A DNA stretch of 64,000 nucleotides from Corynebacterium gerontici (lineage in GTDB: Bacteria; Actinomycetota; Actinomycetes; Mycobacteriales; Mycobacteriaceae), in the NCBI RefSeq assembly GCF_003813985.1, contig NZ_CP033897.1, forward strand, positions 124,001-188,000. The letters are read 5' to 3'. Shown in pieces: positions 12,964 through 21,418 of the stretch. Made by a program: the position numbers and the translations under genes. A model generated the notes under the pieces. It searched no databases. It had not been told where the DNA came from and saw only the letters and a list, made by a program, of their open reading frames with translations. The stretch's first letter is position 1. The number at the start of each line of letters is the position of its first letter.

Positions 12964-13481
12964 AGCCCCAGCGAGGCGATGGTTTGCTCGGCAATCAATT
13001 GCGCCTTCAGTGATTGTGCCTGGTCGCTCCACACCACAACGGCGGTCGGGCCCTTCTGCACCGCGAAAACGGCGCCGCTTTCCCCGCCGCTGCGCCCACC
13101 TTCCCATCCGCCTTCGAGGCTCGCGGGGTCAGTGCTATCAATTGGGGCGGCCCAGTCCACTACTTCGCGCGCCTGCTGCTCATCGGGCATGTGGCGCACC
13201 AGCACCGTTGCTTGGGGGTTTTCTCCATAGCCCCAAAAACCGCAGGCTGGGGGATCAAAGCGGGCGTCGGCGCCGGTCGACGTGACCTTTTGGCCATTGG
13301 TTTCAGCGATGAATTCGTTGTCCAAATAGGGGCATGGGGCGTCGACAAGCTCGGGCAACGTTGCGGGGGCGATGGCGGCAAGGGGGCTTTTCGACGCCTC
13401 CGCCTGCGTCACTTCCGGCGCCTCAGGGGTCTGGCTGCAGGCGGCAAGGGAGAGGGCGCAAGCGATTAAAGTACGTTTCAT
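12960..13481 (-). CDS. DUF2020-type lipoprotein
   Basis: A 173-residue secreted protein with a classical lipoprotein signal: MKRTLIACALSLAACSQ, where LAAC is the lipobox and the cysteine would be lipidated. The mature part contains paired cysteines (CPYLDN and PPACGFWGYG) and ends ELIAEQTIASLGL-like, which fits the DUF2020 family of corynebacterial and mycobacterial lipoproteins of unknown function. The start codon overlaps, on the opposite strand, the ATG of the histidine kinase gene (CATG at 13479-13482). It converges with the small membrane protein, sharing stop-codon bases. Confidence 0.8.
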   Translation of the reverse strand: MKRTLIACALSLAACSQTPEAPEVTQAEASKSPLAAIAPATLPELVDAPCPYLDNEFIAETNGQKVTSTGADARFDPPACGFWGYGENPQATVLVRHMPDEQQAREVVDWAAPIDSTDPASLEGGWEGGRSGGESGAVFAVQKGPTAVVVWSDQAQSLKAQLIAEQTIASLGL

Positions 13482-14670
13482 GTACCCGAGCCTAGAGACA
13501 GATCGCCGACTTTTGCGAGCCGTCAACGTATTGACCTCCGTGCTCCTGTTCGTGGCGCTGGTCGGTGTGGTGGATCTGCACCGGCACGACGCCATCCTCG
13601 CGGTGGTGCTGGCCACCATCTTTTCGCTCGTGTACAGCTTCGGGATTCTCAAACCGATTCGCCGCGGTTGGGTCGAGATGGCTTGGCTGGCAGTGCTCAC
13701 CATCGTGTGGGCCGCCATGCTCGCGGTGCTGCCCGTGGCCGTCTACATGGTGTTCCCGCTCTTCTTCCTCTACCTGCGAGCACTGCCGGACATTCGTGGC
13801 GTCTTTGCGGTGTTTGGCATCACCGTGGTGGCGATCTTCAGCCAATATCCCAACCTCACCATCGGTGCGGTCATGGGCCCCACCGTCTCGGCTGCCGTGG
13901 TCATCGGCATCAATATCGCACTCCAGGCCATCTGGCGTGGCGCAAAAGAACGCGAGGCGCTTATCGAAGAGCTCCTCGAAACGCGTCACCAACTCGCCGA
14001 CAGTGAACGCGCCGCCGGCATTGCCGCTGAACGCCAACGCATCGCCCACGAAATTCACGACACCCTCGCCCAAGGGCTTTCCAGCATCCAAATGCTGCTG
14101 CGCGTGGCAGAACAAGACATCAACAACCTCGACGTTGGTGACGAAGCCAAAGCCCGACCGCTCGGGCGCATCGAACTTGCGCGCCACACCGCCGCCGACA
14201 ATCTCAGCGAAGCGCGCGCGATCATCGCCGCCCTCCAACCAGCCGCCCTATCCAAAACCTCCCTCGACGGAGCACTCCACCGCGTGGCCGCCCAGGTGGA
14301 GGGGGTGGACATTGAGATTGATATTGAGGGCGATGAGCGCCAGCTACCCATGAGCACCGAGGCCTCTCTTCTACGTATATATCAAGGAGCTGTGGGCAAT
14401 GTGCAAAAGCATGCGCAGGCTACCCGCTGCCGCGTCACCCTCACCTACGGACAAGACGAGGTCCGTTTGGATGTGGTTGATAACGGGGTTGGTTTTGACC
14501 CTTCGGCTGTGGCGGCGCGCCCTGCGGGGTTGGGGCACATTGGTATCGACGCGATGCGTTCGCGCGCGCGGGAGCAGGGCGGTGCGTTGATCGTGGATGC
14601 TGAGCCTGGGCGGGGTTGCGCTCTTTCAGTAGTGTTGCCGATCAGCGAGAAGCCTGGGGGCACGGGGTAA
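13480..14670 (+). CDS. Sensor histidine kinase, HisKA_3 (NarL-partner) type
   Basis: A 396-residue membrane kinase. Residues 15-150 hold about five or six membrane helices with very short loops, so the signal is probably sensed within or near the membrane. The dimerisation domain has RQRIAHEIHDTLAQGLSSIQ with the phosphorylated His near residue 193. The HATPase domain follows (YQGAVGNVQKHAQATRCRVTL with the N box, DVVDNGVGFDP as G1, GLGHIGIDAMRSRAREQGG as G2). The ATG overlaps the divergent lipoprotein start codon and has no ribosome site, so it may be leaderless. It pairs with the response regulator 62 bp downstream. Confidence 0.9.
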   Translation: MYPSLETDRRLLRAVNVLTSVLLFVALVGVVDLHRHDAILAVVLATIFSLVYSFGILKPIRRGWVEMAWLAVLTIVWAAMLAVLPVAVYMVFPLFFLYLRALPDIRGVFAVFGITVVAIFSQYPNLTIGAVMGPTVSAAVVIGINIALQAIWRGAKEREALIEELLETRHQLADSERAAGIAAERQRIAHEIHDTLAQGLSSIQMLLRVAEQDINNLDVGDEAKARPLGRIELARHTAADNLSEARAIIAALQPAALSKTSLDGALHRVAAQVEGVDIEIDIEGDERQLPMSTEASLLRIYQGAVGNVQKHAQATRCRVTLTYGQDEVRLDVVDNGVGFDPSAVAARPAGLGHIGIDAMRSRAREQGGALIVDAEPGRGCALSVVLPISEKPGGTG

Positions 14671-14732
14671 ACTTGGGCGAAGTTGTGGCGCTTGAGGAAG
14701 TGCGCTGATGAATTGCACTGAAAGGATGGCAC

Positions 14733-15371
14733 ATGATCCGCGTGTTGCTTGCAGATGATCATGAGATCGTCAGGCTTGGTTTGAGGGCCGTGTTGGAAAG
14801 CGAAAGTGACATTGAGGTGATCGGTGAGGTCGCCACGGCGGATGCTGCGGTTGCCGCAGCGCAGGCTGGGGGCATTGATGTGATTCTGATGGATCTTCGC
14901 TTCGGCCCTGGCATGACCGGCACGCGCATGACCAATGGTGCTGACGCCACCGCAGAAATCAAGCGCACGATGGAAAAGCCACCGCATGTGCTGGTGGTGA
15001 CCAACTATGACACGGACGCCGATATCCTCGGCGCCATTGAGGCCGGTGCTTTGGGCTACTTGCTCAAAGACGCGCCACCGGAGGAACTCATCGCCGCTGT
15101 GCGCTCTGCTGCTGAGGGCGATTCAACGCTTTCGCCCACGGTGGCCAACAGGTTGATGACCCGCGTGCGTACCCCACGCACTTCGTTGACCCCCCGCGAG
15201 CTTGAGGTGCTTAAATTGGTTGCCGGTGGCTCCTCGAACCGCGATATCGGGCATACGTTGCTCTTGTCTGAGGCCACGGTCAAGAGCCACTTGGTGCACA
15301 TTTATGACAAGTTGGGTGTGCGTTCGCGTACCTCTGCGGTGGCGATGGCGCGCGAACAAGGCGTGCTCTAA
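14733..15371 (+). CDS. NarL/FixJ-family response regulator
   Basis: A 212-residue DNA-binding regulator. The receiver domain begins MIRVLLADDHEIVRLGLRA (acidic pair), has the phosphorylated aspartate in VILMDLRFGPG and the conserved lysine in GYLLKDAPPEEL. The C-terminal LuxR-type helix-turn-helix is complete: LTPRELEVLKLVAGGSSNRDIG, then LLLSEATVKSHLVHIYDKLGVRSRTSAV. GAAAGGA precedes the ATG. It is the cognate partner of the upstream kinase; the regulon is unknown. Confidence 0.93.
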   Translation: MIRVLLADDHEIVRLGLRAVLESESDIEVIGEVATADAAVAAAQAGGIDVILMDLRFGPGMTGTRMTNGADATAEIKRTMEKPPHVLVVTNYDTDADILGAIEAGALGYLLKDAPPEELIAAVRSAAEGDSTLSPTVANRLMTRVRTPRTSLTPRELEVLKLVAGGSSNRDIGHTLLLSEATVKSHLVHIYDKLGVRSRTSAVAMAREQGVL

Positions 15372-15410
15372 GCGCTTGGACTCAGGGCACGCCTTGGGTA
15401 GAGGTGTTGC

Positions 15411-16043
15411 TCAGCCGCGCAGCTTCAACTCGATGTTGCGGGCAAGCTCGTCGAGGTCTTGGGCGATGCTGCGGTGAGAACGGGTCCGCATCTCGGTGGT
15501 CATGTTCTCTGCATTGTTGACGGCAGCTTCGAGGTCGTCGAGGCGTTCCTCTGCGTCTTGCTCGAATCCACGCGGTAGATCGGCTTCGTCGAGGGTTTCG
15601 CGCATCCCGGCGATGCGGGCGCGTAGCGGTGCGCCGTGGCCGGTGTAGTGGTCCAGGTGCTCAACTTTCACCCCGAGCTGTTGTGCGCGCTGCTTATCAA
15701 GCTGTTCACGCAGCCACACCACGCCCTTGTACACCAGGGGCAGTGCGAAGGGGGCTAGGGTTCGGGCGGCACCGGTGTAGCGGATCACGTTGTCCTTGTT
15801 AAACTTGCCGGCCTTCATCTGTTCAAGCTTGGTTTTTGCCAGCTCGCGTTCATGCTTACGCTTGGCCTTGAGACCCTTTTGTTCTGCCTTGACCAGCTTC
15901 TGCTCGTGCTTAGCCAACAGCTTGTTTTGGTGGTGCTTGAGCTTGGAAGCTTGCTTTACTTCATGCTTGGCGCGCGTCTTTGCTGCCTTCGCCTCAACCT
16001 TGGCCTTGCGGCGGGCCTTGCGGATTTTTTTCAAAAGTCCCAT
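15411..16043 (-). CDS. DUF6474-like basic coiled-coil protein
   Basis: A 210-residue protein. The first ~85 residues are extremely rich in K, A, R and E in a long amphipathic helix (MGLLKKIRKARRKAKVEAKAA), followed by a hydrophobic patch (TLAPFALPLVYKGVVWL) and a helical tail with many acidic residues. No catalytic motif is visible. It resembles a conserved corynebacterial family of unknown function. The ATG at 16043 gives the typical MGLLKKIRKAR start; a GTG 12 bases upstream lies close to GGAAAGG and is a serious alternative. Confidence 0.65.
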   Translation of the reverse strand: MGLLKKIRKARRKAKVEAKAAKTRAKHEVKQASKLKHHQNKLLAKHEQKLVKAEQKGLKAKRKHERELAKTKLEQMKAGKFNKDNVIRYTGAARTLAPFALPLVYKGVVWLREQLDKQRAQQLGVKVEHLDHYTGHGAPLRARIAGMRETLDEADLPRGFEQDAEERLDDLEAAVNNAENMTTEMRTRSHRSIAQDLDELARNIELKLRG

Positions 16044-16100
16044 GTGTGGTGTCACAACCCTTTCCGTCGAATCAATTCAACACTACCTGTTTTGGTGCAA

Positions 16101-16106
16101 TAGTCT
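16101..16106 (+). promoter_or_regulatory. -10 element for a leaderless message
   Basis: TAGTCT ends nine bases before the GTG start codon of the nuclease gene at 16116, so the transcript would begin at or next to the start codon. No ribosome site is present, which supports leaderless translation. Confidence 0.55.
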
Positions 16107-16115
16107 GGACTCATT

Positions 16116-17567
16116 GTGTATCAAGAGGAAAAGCCATGGGCGCCGCACGATCTTGTGGGTTGCCGCTACCGCCGAGTGCAGCAGGCGCGTCATCCACTGA
16201 CCCCTCCTTCAGAAGCTTCGCAGGCGCGTGCCCAGAGGCTTGTCGACGCCCGCGCGGAAGTCTTCGCCCTGCTGCCAACGGCTCCTGCAAAGGGGGATCG
16301 CCGCCGTCTGGTGCGCGTGGACGCACGGGGCGACTGGTTCGCCACCGTGGAGGCGCTCGCCAGCGGCGCCAACCTCATCACCGACGCGGTACTGGATGGC
16401 CATGACTCCGGCAAGTACTGGGAAGTGCACGTGGATGTGCTGGTGCGCCGGGATGACGGCACCTATCTGCCGGTGATTGTGAATAATCACCGCGTGGCTC
16501 GTCCCGATGCGCGCAAGAAGGCGCAGGTCCTGCACACGCAGCGTCTGGGCCTTGGAGTGCCCCTGCAAGTGGGCGCGAAGCTGCGCCGACACGCCGCCGA
16601 CACCTACGCCGCCGCCATGGCCTCCCGAGCCCTGGAGCGCCTCGGTTTTTCTTGCCCCCAAGCAGCGCTCATCGGCCAGAATAGGGAACTCGCTTACCTC
16701 GTGGACGCCACCGCGATTCAGCACAGCCTGGACAGCGCCCTCAACGCCCCCACCCCCACCAAAGCGCATCGCGTTAAGGAGTGCGCAAGCTGCCGTTTCT
16801 GGCCTTTTTGTGAGGAAGAACTGCAGACCAGAGACGATATTTCACTCATGCTCCCGGGTGGCCGCAGCCAAATATATCTAGAAGAGGGGATTAGCAGCGT
16901 CCAGCAGCTTATCGACGCCAACCTCGGCCGCCCCAGCCGCCTGGCTCAGGCATGGCGCGAGGGTGTGCCGGTGCTGTCGAAGGTGGAGCGTACTCACCAT
17001 CCGCGCCGCGACGTTGAAATCGATGTGGATGTGGAGGCGTACCTGGATCAGGGCGCGTACCTGTGGGGCACGTTCGACGGCGAGCAGTATCGGCCCTTCG
17101 TTACGTGGGAGGGTCTTGATGATGAAGCGGAGGCCGCCAATTTTGCGCAGTTTTGGACGTGGCTCATGGGGCGTCGAGAAGCTGCCGAAGGCTCCTTCGG
17201 GGTGTTTTGCTATTCGGCGCACGGGGAGAATCACTGGCTGCAGTTCTCGGCGCGGCGTTTCCACGGCAAGTATCCGGGCGTGCCAAGCCCCGAGGAAGTG
17301 GCGGCGTTCATCGCCTCGGATGAGTGGATCGATGTGTTTCAGCAGGTCAGTGCCCAGCTTGAGGGGCCGTTCGGTTTGGGGTTGAAGGTGGTGGCGCCGG
17401 TGGCGGGCTATCACTGGAAAGACGATATCGATGGCGAGGAGAGCGTGAATCTTTACCGCGCCGGGGCGCGCGAGGTGCTTTTGGATTACAACGCCGACGA
17501 TTGCAAAGCCACCGCCGCAGTGCGGCGATGGCTTGATGCTGGCGCGCCGGGTGTGCCCCGGATGTAG
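16116..17567 (+). CDS. TM0106-type RecB-like nuclease
   Basis: A 483-residue protein with the layout of the TM0106 family of putative RecB-like nucleases. The N-terminal half has the PD-(D/E)XK-like elements (DAVLDG, then VHVDVLVRRDDGTYLPVIVNNHRV, then a CxxC-x2-FC zinc or iron cluster: ECASCRFWPFCEEEL). The C-terminal half resembles an RNase-H-like exonuclease with IDVDVEAYL, GTFDGEQYRPFVTW and YNADDCKATAAVRRWL. The expected catalytic lysine of the first domain appears replaced (VNNHR). It starts at GTG behind a -10 element and is probably leaderless. Biological role unknown. Confidence 0.75.
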   Translation: MYQEEKPWAPHDLVGCRYRRVQQARHPLTPPSEASQARAQRLVDARAEVFALLPTAPAKGDRRRLVRVDARGDWFATVEALASGANLITDAVLDGHDSGKYWEVHVDVLVRRDDGTYLPVIVNNHRVARPDARKKAQVLHTQRLGLGVPLQVGAKLRRHAADTYAAAMASRALERLGFSCPQAALIGQNRELAYLVDATAIQHSLDSALNAPTPTKAHRVKECASCRFWPFCEEELQTRDDISLMLPGGRSQIYLEEGISSVQQLIDANLGRPSRLAQAWREGVPVLSKVERTHHPRRDVEIDVDVEAYLDQGAYLWGTFDGEQYRPFVTWEGLDDEAEAANFAQFWTWLMGRREAAEGSFGVFCYSAHGENHWLQFSARRFHGKYPGVPSPEEVAAFIASDEWIDVFQQVSAQLEGPFGLGLKVVAPVAGYHWKDDIDGEESVNLYRAGAREVLLDYNADDCKATAAVRRWLDAGAPGVPRM

Positions 17568-17569
17568 CG

Positions 17570-20155
17570 CTATTCCACGATGATCTGGCCTTTGGCGCCG
17601 CGTTCGGCGTCGATGAATTGGTGATTGACCATGGTGTAGGTTCCCGCTTCTGGGAATGTCGCTTCTACAAAGCCGCCTTGGGCCGCGAGCAGGTCGAGGG
17701 CTTGTGAGGCTCCGCCGCCTTCTGCGTCGCGAAGCAAGTAGGCGCCTTCCTTATACGTGGTGTGGAATTGCGAGCCCACGATGTGGAAGCTCAGCGAGTC
17801 ATTTGGACCCGCGTTGACGAGCCAGATGCGCACCGTTTCGCCCTTCTTGATCTTCCACGGCTCAGCTAGATACTGGTTTTCCAGGCCGTTGAACACTACG
17901 GCGTCGGGGGTGTTGGCGGCGAGTTTGTCGGTGTCGACGGGGTCCTCGGCGCTGGTGTCCAGACCGTAAACCTCGGATTGCACCAGGAAGTATTCGTGAT
18001 CTACGGGTGCCAGGTCCGGCGGATCCACGATGAGCGCGCCGTACATGCCTGCGGAAAGGTGCAGACTCATGGGCATGGTGCCGCAGTGGTAGAGCCAGGC
18101 ACCGGCGTGTTCGGCGGTGAAGTTGTATTGCAGGGATTCGCCAGGTTCTATGGAGCGCATTACCTCGTCGGGGGACACCATGCCTGCATGGAAGTCCACG
18201 GAGTGGCTCATCGTGCCGTTATTCACCAGCGTGATTTCAAAGCGGTCGCCCACTTTTCCGCGCAGCGTTGGACCCATCACCTGTCCATTGAAGGTCCAGC
18301 GCCCACGATTGTGCCCCTCGGATACGGGCATGGCGATTTCCGAAACGTCCAGGGTGACCTTGTGCACCTTCTGGCCGTCGGCGGGCTTGAGTTCGGGGTT
18401 CACGATGAGGTCTTTGTTCAGATCCTTGGGGTCTGTCACTTTGCTTGTCGACGTCCCCTCGTGTTGCATTCCGCCCGTCTGCTTCGCCGCCACTGCTTCT
18501 CCCGAGGGCCGCACTTCGAGCTCCATGCCCATCTGGCGATGCCCCGCCACGGTGCACCAGCCCAGCATGGGCTCGCTGATGGTGCCTACTTCTAGCGTTT
18601 TGGATTCGCCCGGTTGGAGACGCCCGGATTCCACGCCGTTGGCGAATTTGAGATCATGCGCTTGATCGCCGGTATTGGTGAAATTCACCCGCAGGTTGTT
18701 GCCCTTGGGCACCTCCAGCACCTTTGGAACGAAGCTCATGCCTTCGACCTCGACGTTGATCTCGGTGACCTCGCCGGTGGCGTCCACGGCGGCGGGCGCT
18801 GCGACGGTGCTGGTTTGTCCACCGCTGCCCAGACCTCCGAAGCTCGCGAGCACGAGCGCCAAGACGGCGAGGGCGGCGGTGGCCTGACCCCAGGCGGGGC
18901 GAGCCTTCGCCTCTACGGGCTCGCGTTGCTTGCGGATAACACCGAGCTGCGCTTTCACCGCCAGTGGGGTGAGCACGGCGAAAATTGCCAGGGAACCGAG
19001 CGCCAGAATGGACGTGACCACGCGCAGCCAGGAGTTATCGGTGTAGAGCCAAATGCCGAGGCCAACGTTGAGCAAGGTGGAGCGGAAGATGCCCGCTGTG
19101 TCATACATGGCCAAGCCAGTGCGCGTGGCTGCTGGGCCTCCACCGATATTGGAGGGCAGTAAGTAGCTCATGACGCCGATGAGCAATTGGGCGGCAAAGC
19201 CGATGAGCAGCGCCATGGTGGGGAGGGTGACCTCATTGATATTAGAGGCGGTCACGCAGCGCACGGCGAGCACGATGAGCGCGCCGAGCAGCCACAGCGG
19301 AGCGATAGCTACTGAGAGGCTTGCGAAGATCACGCGATCGCGTGGGGCTTTGGCAACCTCGCGGATCATCTTCGCCCAATCGAAGGCGGCGATGAGCACA
19401 CCGCAGAGGAAGACCATGACGCCGATGCCGGCGAAAGGCCCGGCCCCGAGCAACCCACCAATAACCGCATCGGCCACGCCCACAACCATGAGCGCCAGCA
19501 CGATCTTGGGGCGCTCCCCGGAGGATTTGGTGCGCCAGATGGTGGGGAAGAGGAGCATGAGGGTACCGATCGCCGCGAAACCGACGAAGCCCAACATGTT
19601 CACCATGAGGTGTGCGAACTTCAGCTCATCTTTCCACCCGATGTCTGCGGCCATGAGCGCACCAAAGAGGGCGCCGAAGGGCAGGCAGGAGGCGGAAGCG
19701 ATATAGGCTAACACGCAGGGAGCGAAGCGTTGGGTCTTGTCCGCCCGTAGATATTGTTTGCCCAAGAACCAGGCGTGATACGCCAGGGATAGGCCAACCA
19801 CGGTGGCGCCGATGGCCGTGAGCACCCAGTGCCAGGGCACGTCTTTTGCCACTTGCCCAATCAGCGTCACCACGATGCCCGCGTTCAAGATCCTAAAGCG
19901 AAGGAGCTGGCGGGGGCGGGTGTCGTCTTCAAGCTGTTGGTGCAAGAACTTCTCGGTGAAGTGCTGCGACCACAACATGATCGAATTGGACAGGGCGCCC
20001 AGGGTGAACATGTGAATGAGTAACCAGCGATAGTTGGGGATCGCCCAGTGCACGAGGCTGACCAGCACCAATGCGATCAACCATAGGGAGACCGGTTTGG
20101 ACGCCTTGCGGTGCCAAGCTGCGCGGGAAAATCGTCCAAAAGGTTGATCGCTCAT
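17570..20155 (-). CDS. Membrane-anchored copper nitrite reductase fusion
   Basis: An unusually long 861-residue protein with three parts. Residues ~20-450 form about ten membrane helices with histidine-bearing segments (LLIHMFTLGALSNSIMLWSQ), reminiscent of NnrS-type modules. Residues ~465-560 are a cupredoxin with type-1 copper ligands (QAHDLKF, then GWCTVAGHRQMGMEL). Residues ~590-861 are a two-domain copper oxidase of NirK/AniA type: HSVDFHAG, then AWLYHCGTMPMSLHLSAGM, and a final type-2 histidine in TMVNHQFID. NirK enzymes reduce nitrite to NO. The cupredoxin could shuttle electrons from membrane to active site. TAATCT at 20164-20169 lies eight bases before the ATG, suggesting a leaderless message. 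Confidence 0.85.
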   Translation of the reverse strand: MSDQPFGRFSRAAWHRKASKPVSLWLIALVLVSLVHWAIPNYRWLLIHMFTLGALSNSIMLWSQHFTEKFLHQQLEDDTRPRQLLRFRILNAGIVVTLIGQVAKDVPWHWVLTAIGATVVGLSLAYHAWFLGKQYLRADKTQRFAPCVLAYIASASCLPFGALFGALMAADIGWKDELKFAHLMVNMLGFVGFAAIGTLMLLFPTIWRTKSSGERPKIVLALMVVGVADAVIGGLLGAGPFAGIGVMVFLCGVLIAAFDWAKMIREVAKAPRDRVIFASLSVAIAPLWLLGALIVLAVRCVTASNINEVTLPTMALLIGFAAQLLIGVMSYLLPSNIGGGPAATRTGLAMYDTAGIFRSTLLNVGLGIWLYTDNSWLRVVTSILALGSLAIFAVLTPLAVKAQLGVIRKQREPVEAKARPAWGQATAALAVLALVLASFGGLGSGGQTSTVAAPAAVDATGEVTEINVEVEGMSFVPKVLEVPKGNNLRVNFTNTGDQAHDLKFANGVESGRLQPGESKTLEVGTISEPMLGWCTVAGHRQMGMELEVRPSGEAVAAKQTGGMQHEGTSTSKVTDPKDLNKDLIVNPELKPADGQKVHKVTLDVSEIAMPVSEGHNRGRWTFNGQVMGPTLRGKVGDRFEITLVNNGTMSHSVDFHAGMVSPDEVMRSIEPGESLQYNFTAEHAGAWLYHCGTMPMSLHLSAGMYGALIVDPPDLAPVDHEYFLVQSEVYGLDTSAEDPVDTDKLAANTPDAVVFNGLENQYLAEPWKIKKGETVRIWLVNAGPNDSLSFHIVGSQFHTTYKEGAYLLRDAEGGGASQALDLLAAQGGFVEATFPEAGTYTMVNHQFIDAERGAKGQIIVE

Positions 20156-20157
20156 AA

Positions 20158-20173
20158 GGTTTAAGATTAAACC
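20158..20173. promoter_or_regulatory. Palindrome over the nitrite reductase -10 element
   Basis: GGTTTAAGATTAAACC is a palindrome with seven-base perfect arms around two central bases. It spans the predicted -10 (TAATCT on the minus strand) and ends three bases before the ATG of the copper nitrite reductase gene, so a repressor bound here would block transcription. The regulator is unknown. Confidence 0.5.
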
Positions 20174-20188
20174 CCGGATTTTTCCGGA

Positions 20189-21376
20189 TCAACTAGCTTT
20201 TCGACGCAGCACCCACGACGCCCCCACCAAAGCCAATGGCCAAAGCGCGAGCGTGAACGCGAAACCTAGCCACGGGAGCGTCGAAAAGCTATAGCCCGAA
20301 AGCCACCCCAGTACCGAAGAGCCCACATAATAACTGAGCAGGTACATGCTCGCGCCCTCCGCTCGGTGATGGGTGGCCAATCGCCCAACCCAGCTTGAAG
20401 CCGTTGAATGCACAAAGAAGAACGCTGCGGTAAACAGCAGCATGCCCAGCAACGTCAACGGCAGATTGGTCGGCACCGTAAAGATCAGGCCCGCGACCAT
20501 CGCCGACGCCCCCAGCGTGAGCGCCCGTCCCCGACCGAGGCGCCCAGCCCACTTGCCCGCACGCGCCGAACTCCACGAACCCGCCAAGTACAGCAAAAAC
20601 ACCGAGCCGGCGAGGGCTTCGGAAAGCCCGAACGTGTGCATCATTCGAAAGCCCACGTAGTTGTACAAGGAGACGAACACACCCAAGCTGACGAAACCAA
20701 AGAAGAACAACACCGCAAGCTCAGGCGTGCGCCAATGATCCGCCATCGCACGAAGCTCATCCCCCAAGTGCAGAGCGCGCGACTGGAAACGACGCTGCTT
20801 TGGCAACAACCACACCATGATCACCGCCATCAGAAAAGCCGTGATTGAAGCGCCAAACAGCGCCCAACGCCAGGACGTGACCTCCAGCAGCAACGCAGGA
20901 ATCATGCGGCCAAGCAGACCCCCAAACGCATTGCCAGCAATATAGATCCCCATCGCATGAGGTTGATCGCGGCCCGAAATCTCTTCACTCAGCCACGTCA
21001 TCGCCACCGCAGGAACACCAGCAATGCAGGCGCCCTGCAACGCGCGCAAAATGATCAAAGTAGTACTACTTTGCGCCAGCGGCAGCAACAAACCCACCGT
21101 AGTTGCCGCCAATGCCGCCACCACCAACACCCTGCCGCGACCAAAACGCTCCGAAAGAATCGACGCCGGAACAATGCACAGCGCCAACGCGCCCGTGGGC
21201 GCCGAGATCGTCAACGCCGCCGTGGTTGGGCTCACGGCCAATTCCTGAGCCAGCACCGGCAACATTGCCTGCGTGCAGTACAACGCCCCGAACGTAGCCA
21301 ACCCAGCCGCAAGCAGCGCAAGGACGGCGCGGCGGTATGTTGGGGTGCCTCTGCGGAGGCCTTCGGATGTAGACAT
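20189..21376 (-). CDS. MFS transporter
   Basis: A 395-residue protein with twelve predicted membrane helices. The first half carries the MFS motif-A-like loop SERFGRGRVLVVAAL between helices 2 and 3 and PTGALALCIVPASILSERFG; residues RALQGACIAGVPAVAMTWLSEE fit helix 4-5 of the drug/proton antiporter group, close to the YnfM-type inner-membrane transporters. Substrate not predictable. Its Shine-Dalgarno sequence, AGAAGGGG, lies within the 3' arm of the terminator hairpin that separates it from sodA, 8 bases before the ATG. The gene lies between sodA and the nitrite reductase, all on the minus strand. Confidence 0.87.
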   Translation of the reverse strand: MSTSEGLRRGTPTYRRAVLALLAAGLATFGALYCTQAMLPVLAQELAVSPTTAALTISAPTGALALCIVPASILSERFGRGRVLVVAALAATTVGLLLPLAQSSTTLIILRALQGACIAGVPAVAMTWLSEEISGRDQPHAMGIYIAGNAFGGLLGRMIPALLLEVTSWRWALFGASITAFLMAVIMVWLLPKQRRFQSRALHLGDELRAMADHWRTPELAVLFFFGFVSLGVFVSLYNYVGFRMMHTFGLSEALAGSVFLLYLAGSWSSARAGKWAGRLGRGRALTLGASAMVAGLIFTVPTNLPLTLLGMLLFTAAFFFVHSTASSWVGRLATHHRAEGASMYLLSYYVGSSVLGWLSGYSFSTLPWLGFAFTLALWPLALVGASWVLRRKAS

Positions 21377-21412
21377 AAAAAATCCCCTTCTAGAAATATA
21401 TCTAGAAGGGGG
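21377..21412 (-). terminator. sodA terminator containing the MFS ribosome binding site
   Basis: CCCCTTCTAGA and TCTAGAAGGGG (21384-21394 and 21401-21411) are perfect 11-bp arms with a six-base loop. Read on the minus strand, a run ATTTTTT follows and leads straight into the ATG of the MFS gene. The 3' arm contains AGAAGGGG, the only plausible ribosome site of that gene, so folding of the hairpin would both stop sodA transcripts and mask translation of read-through. Confidence 0.8.
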
Positions 21413-21418
21413 AGAGGC

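Noticed and set aside
13372..13479. Longer start for the histidine kinase
   Set aside because: It would overlap the lipoprotein signal peptide region antisense and has no family support; ATG 13480 precedes the first membrane helix properly.
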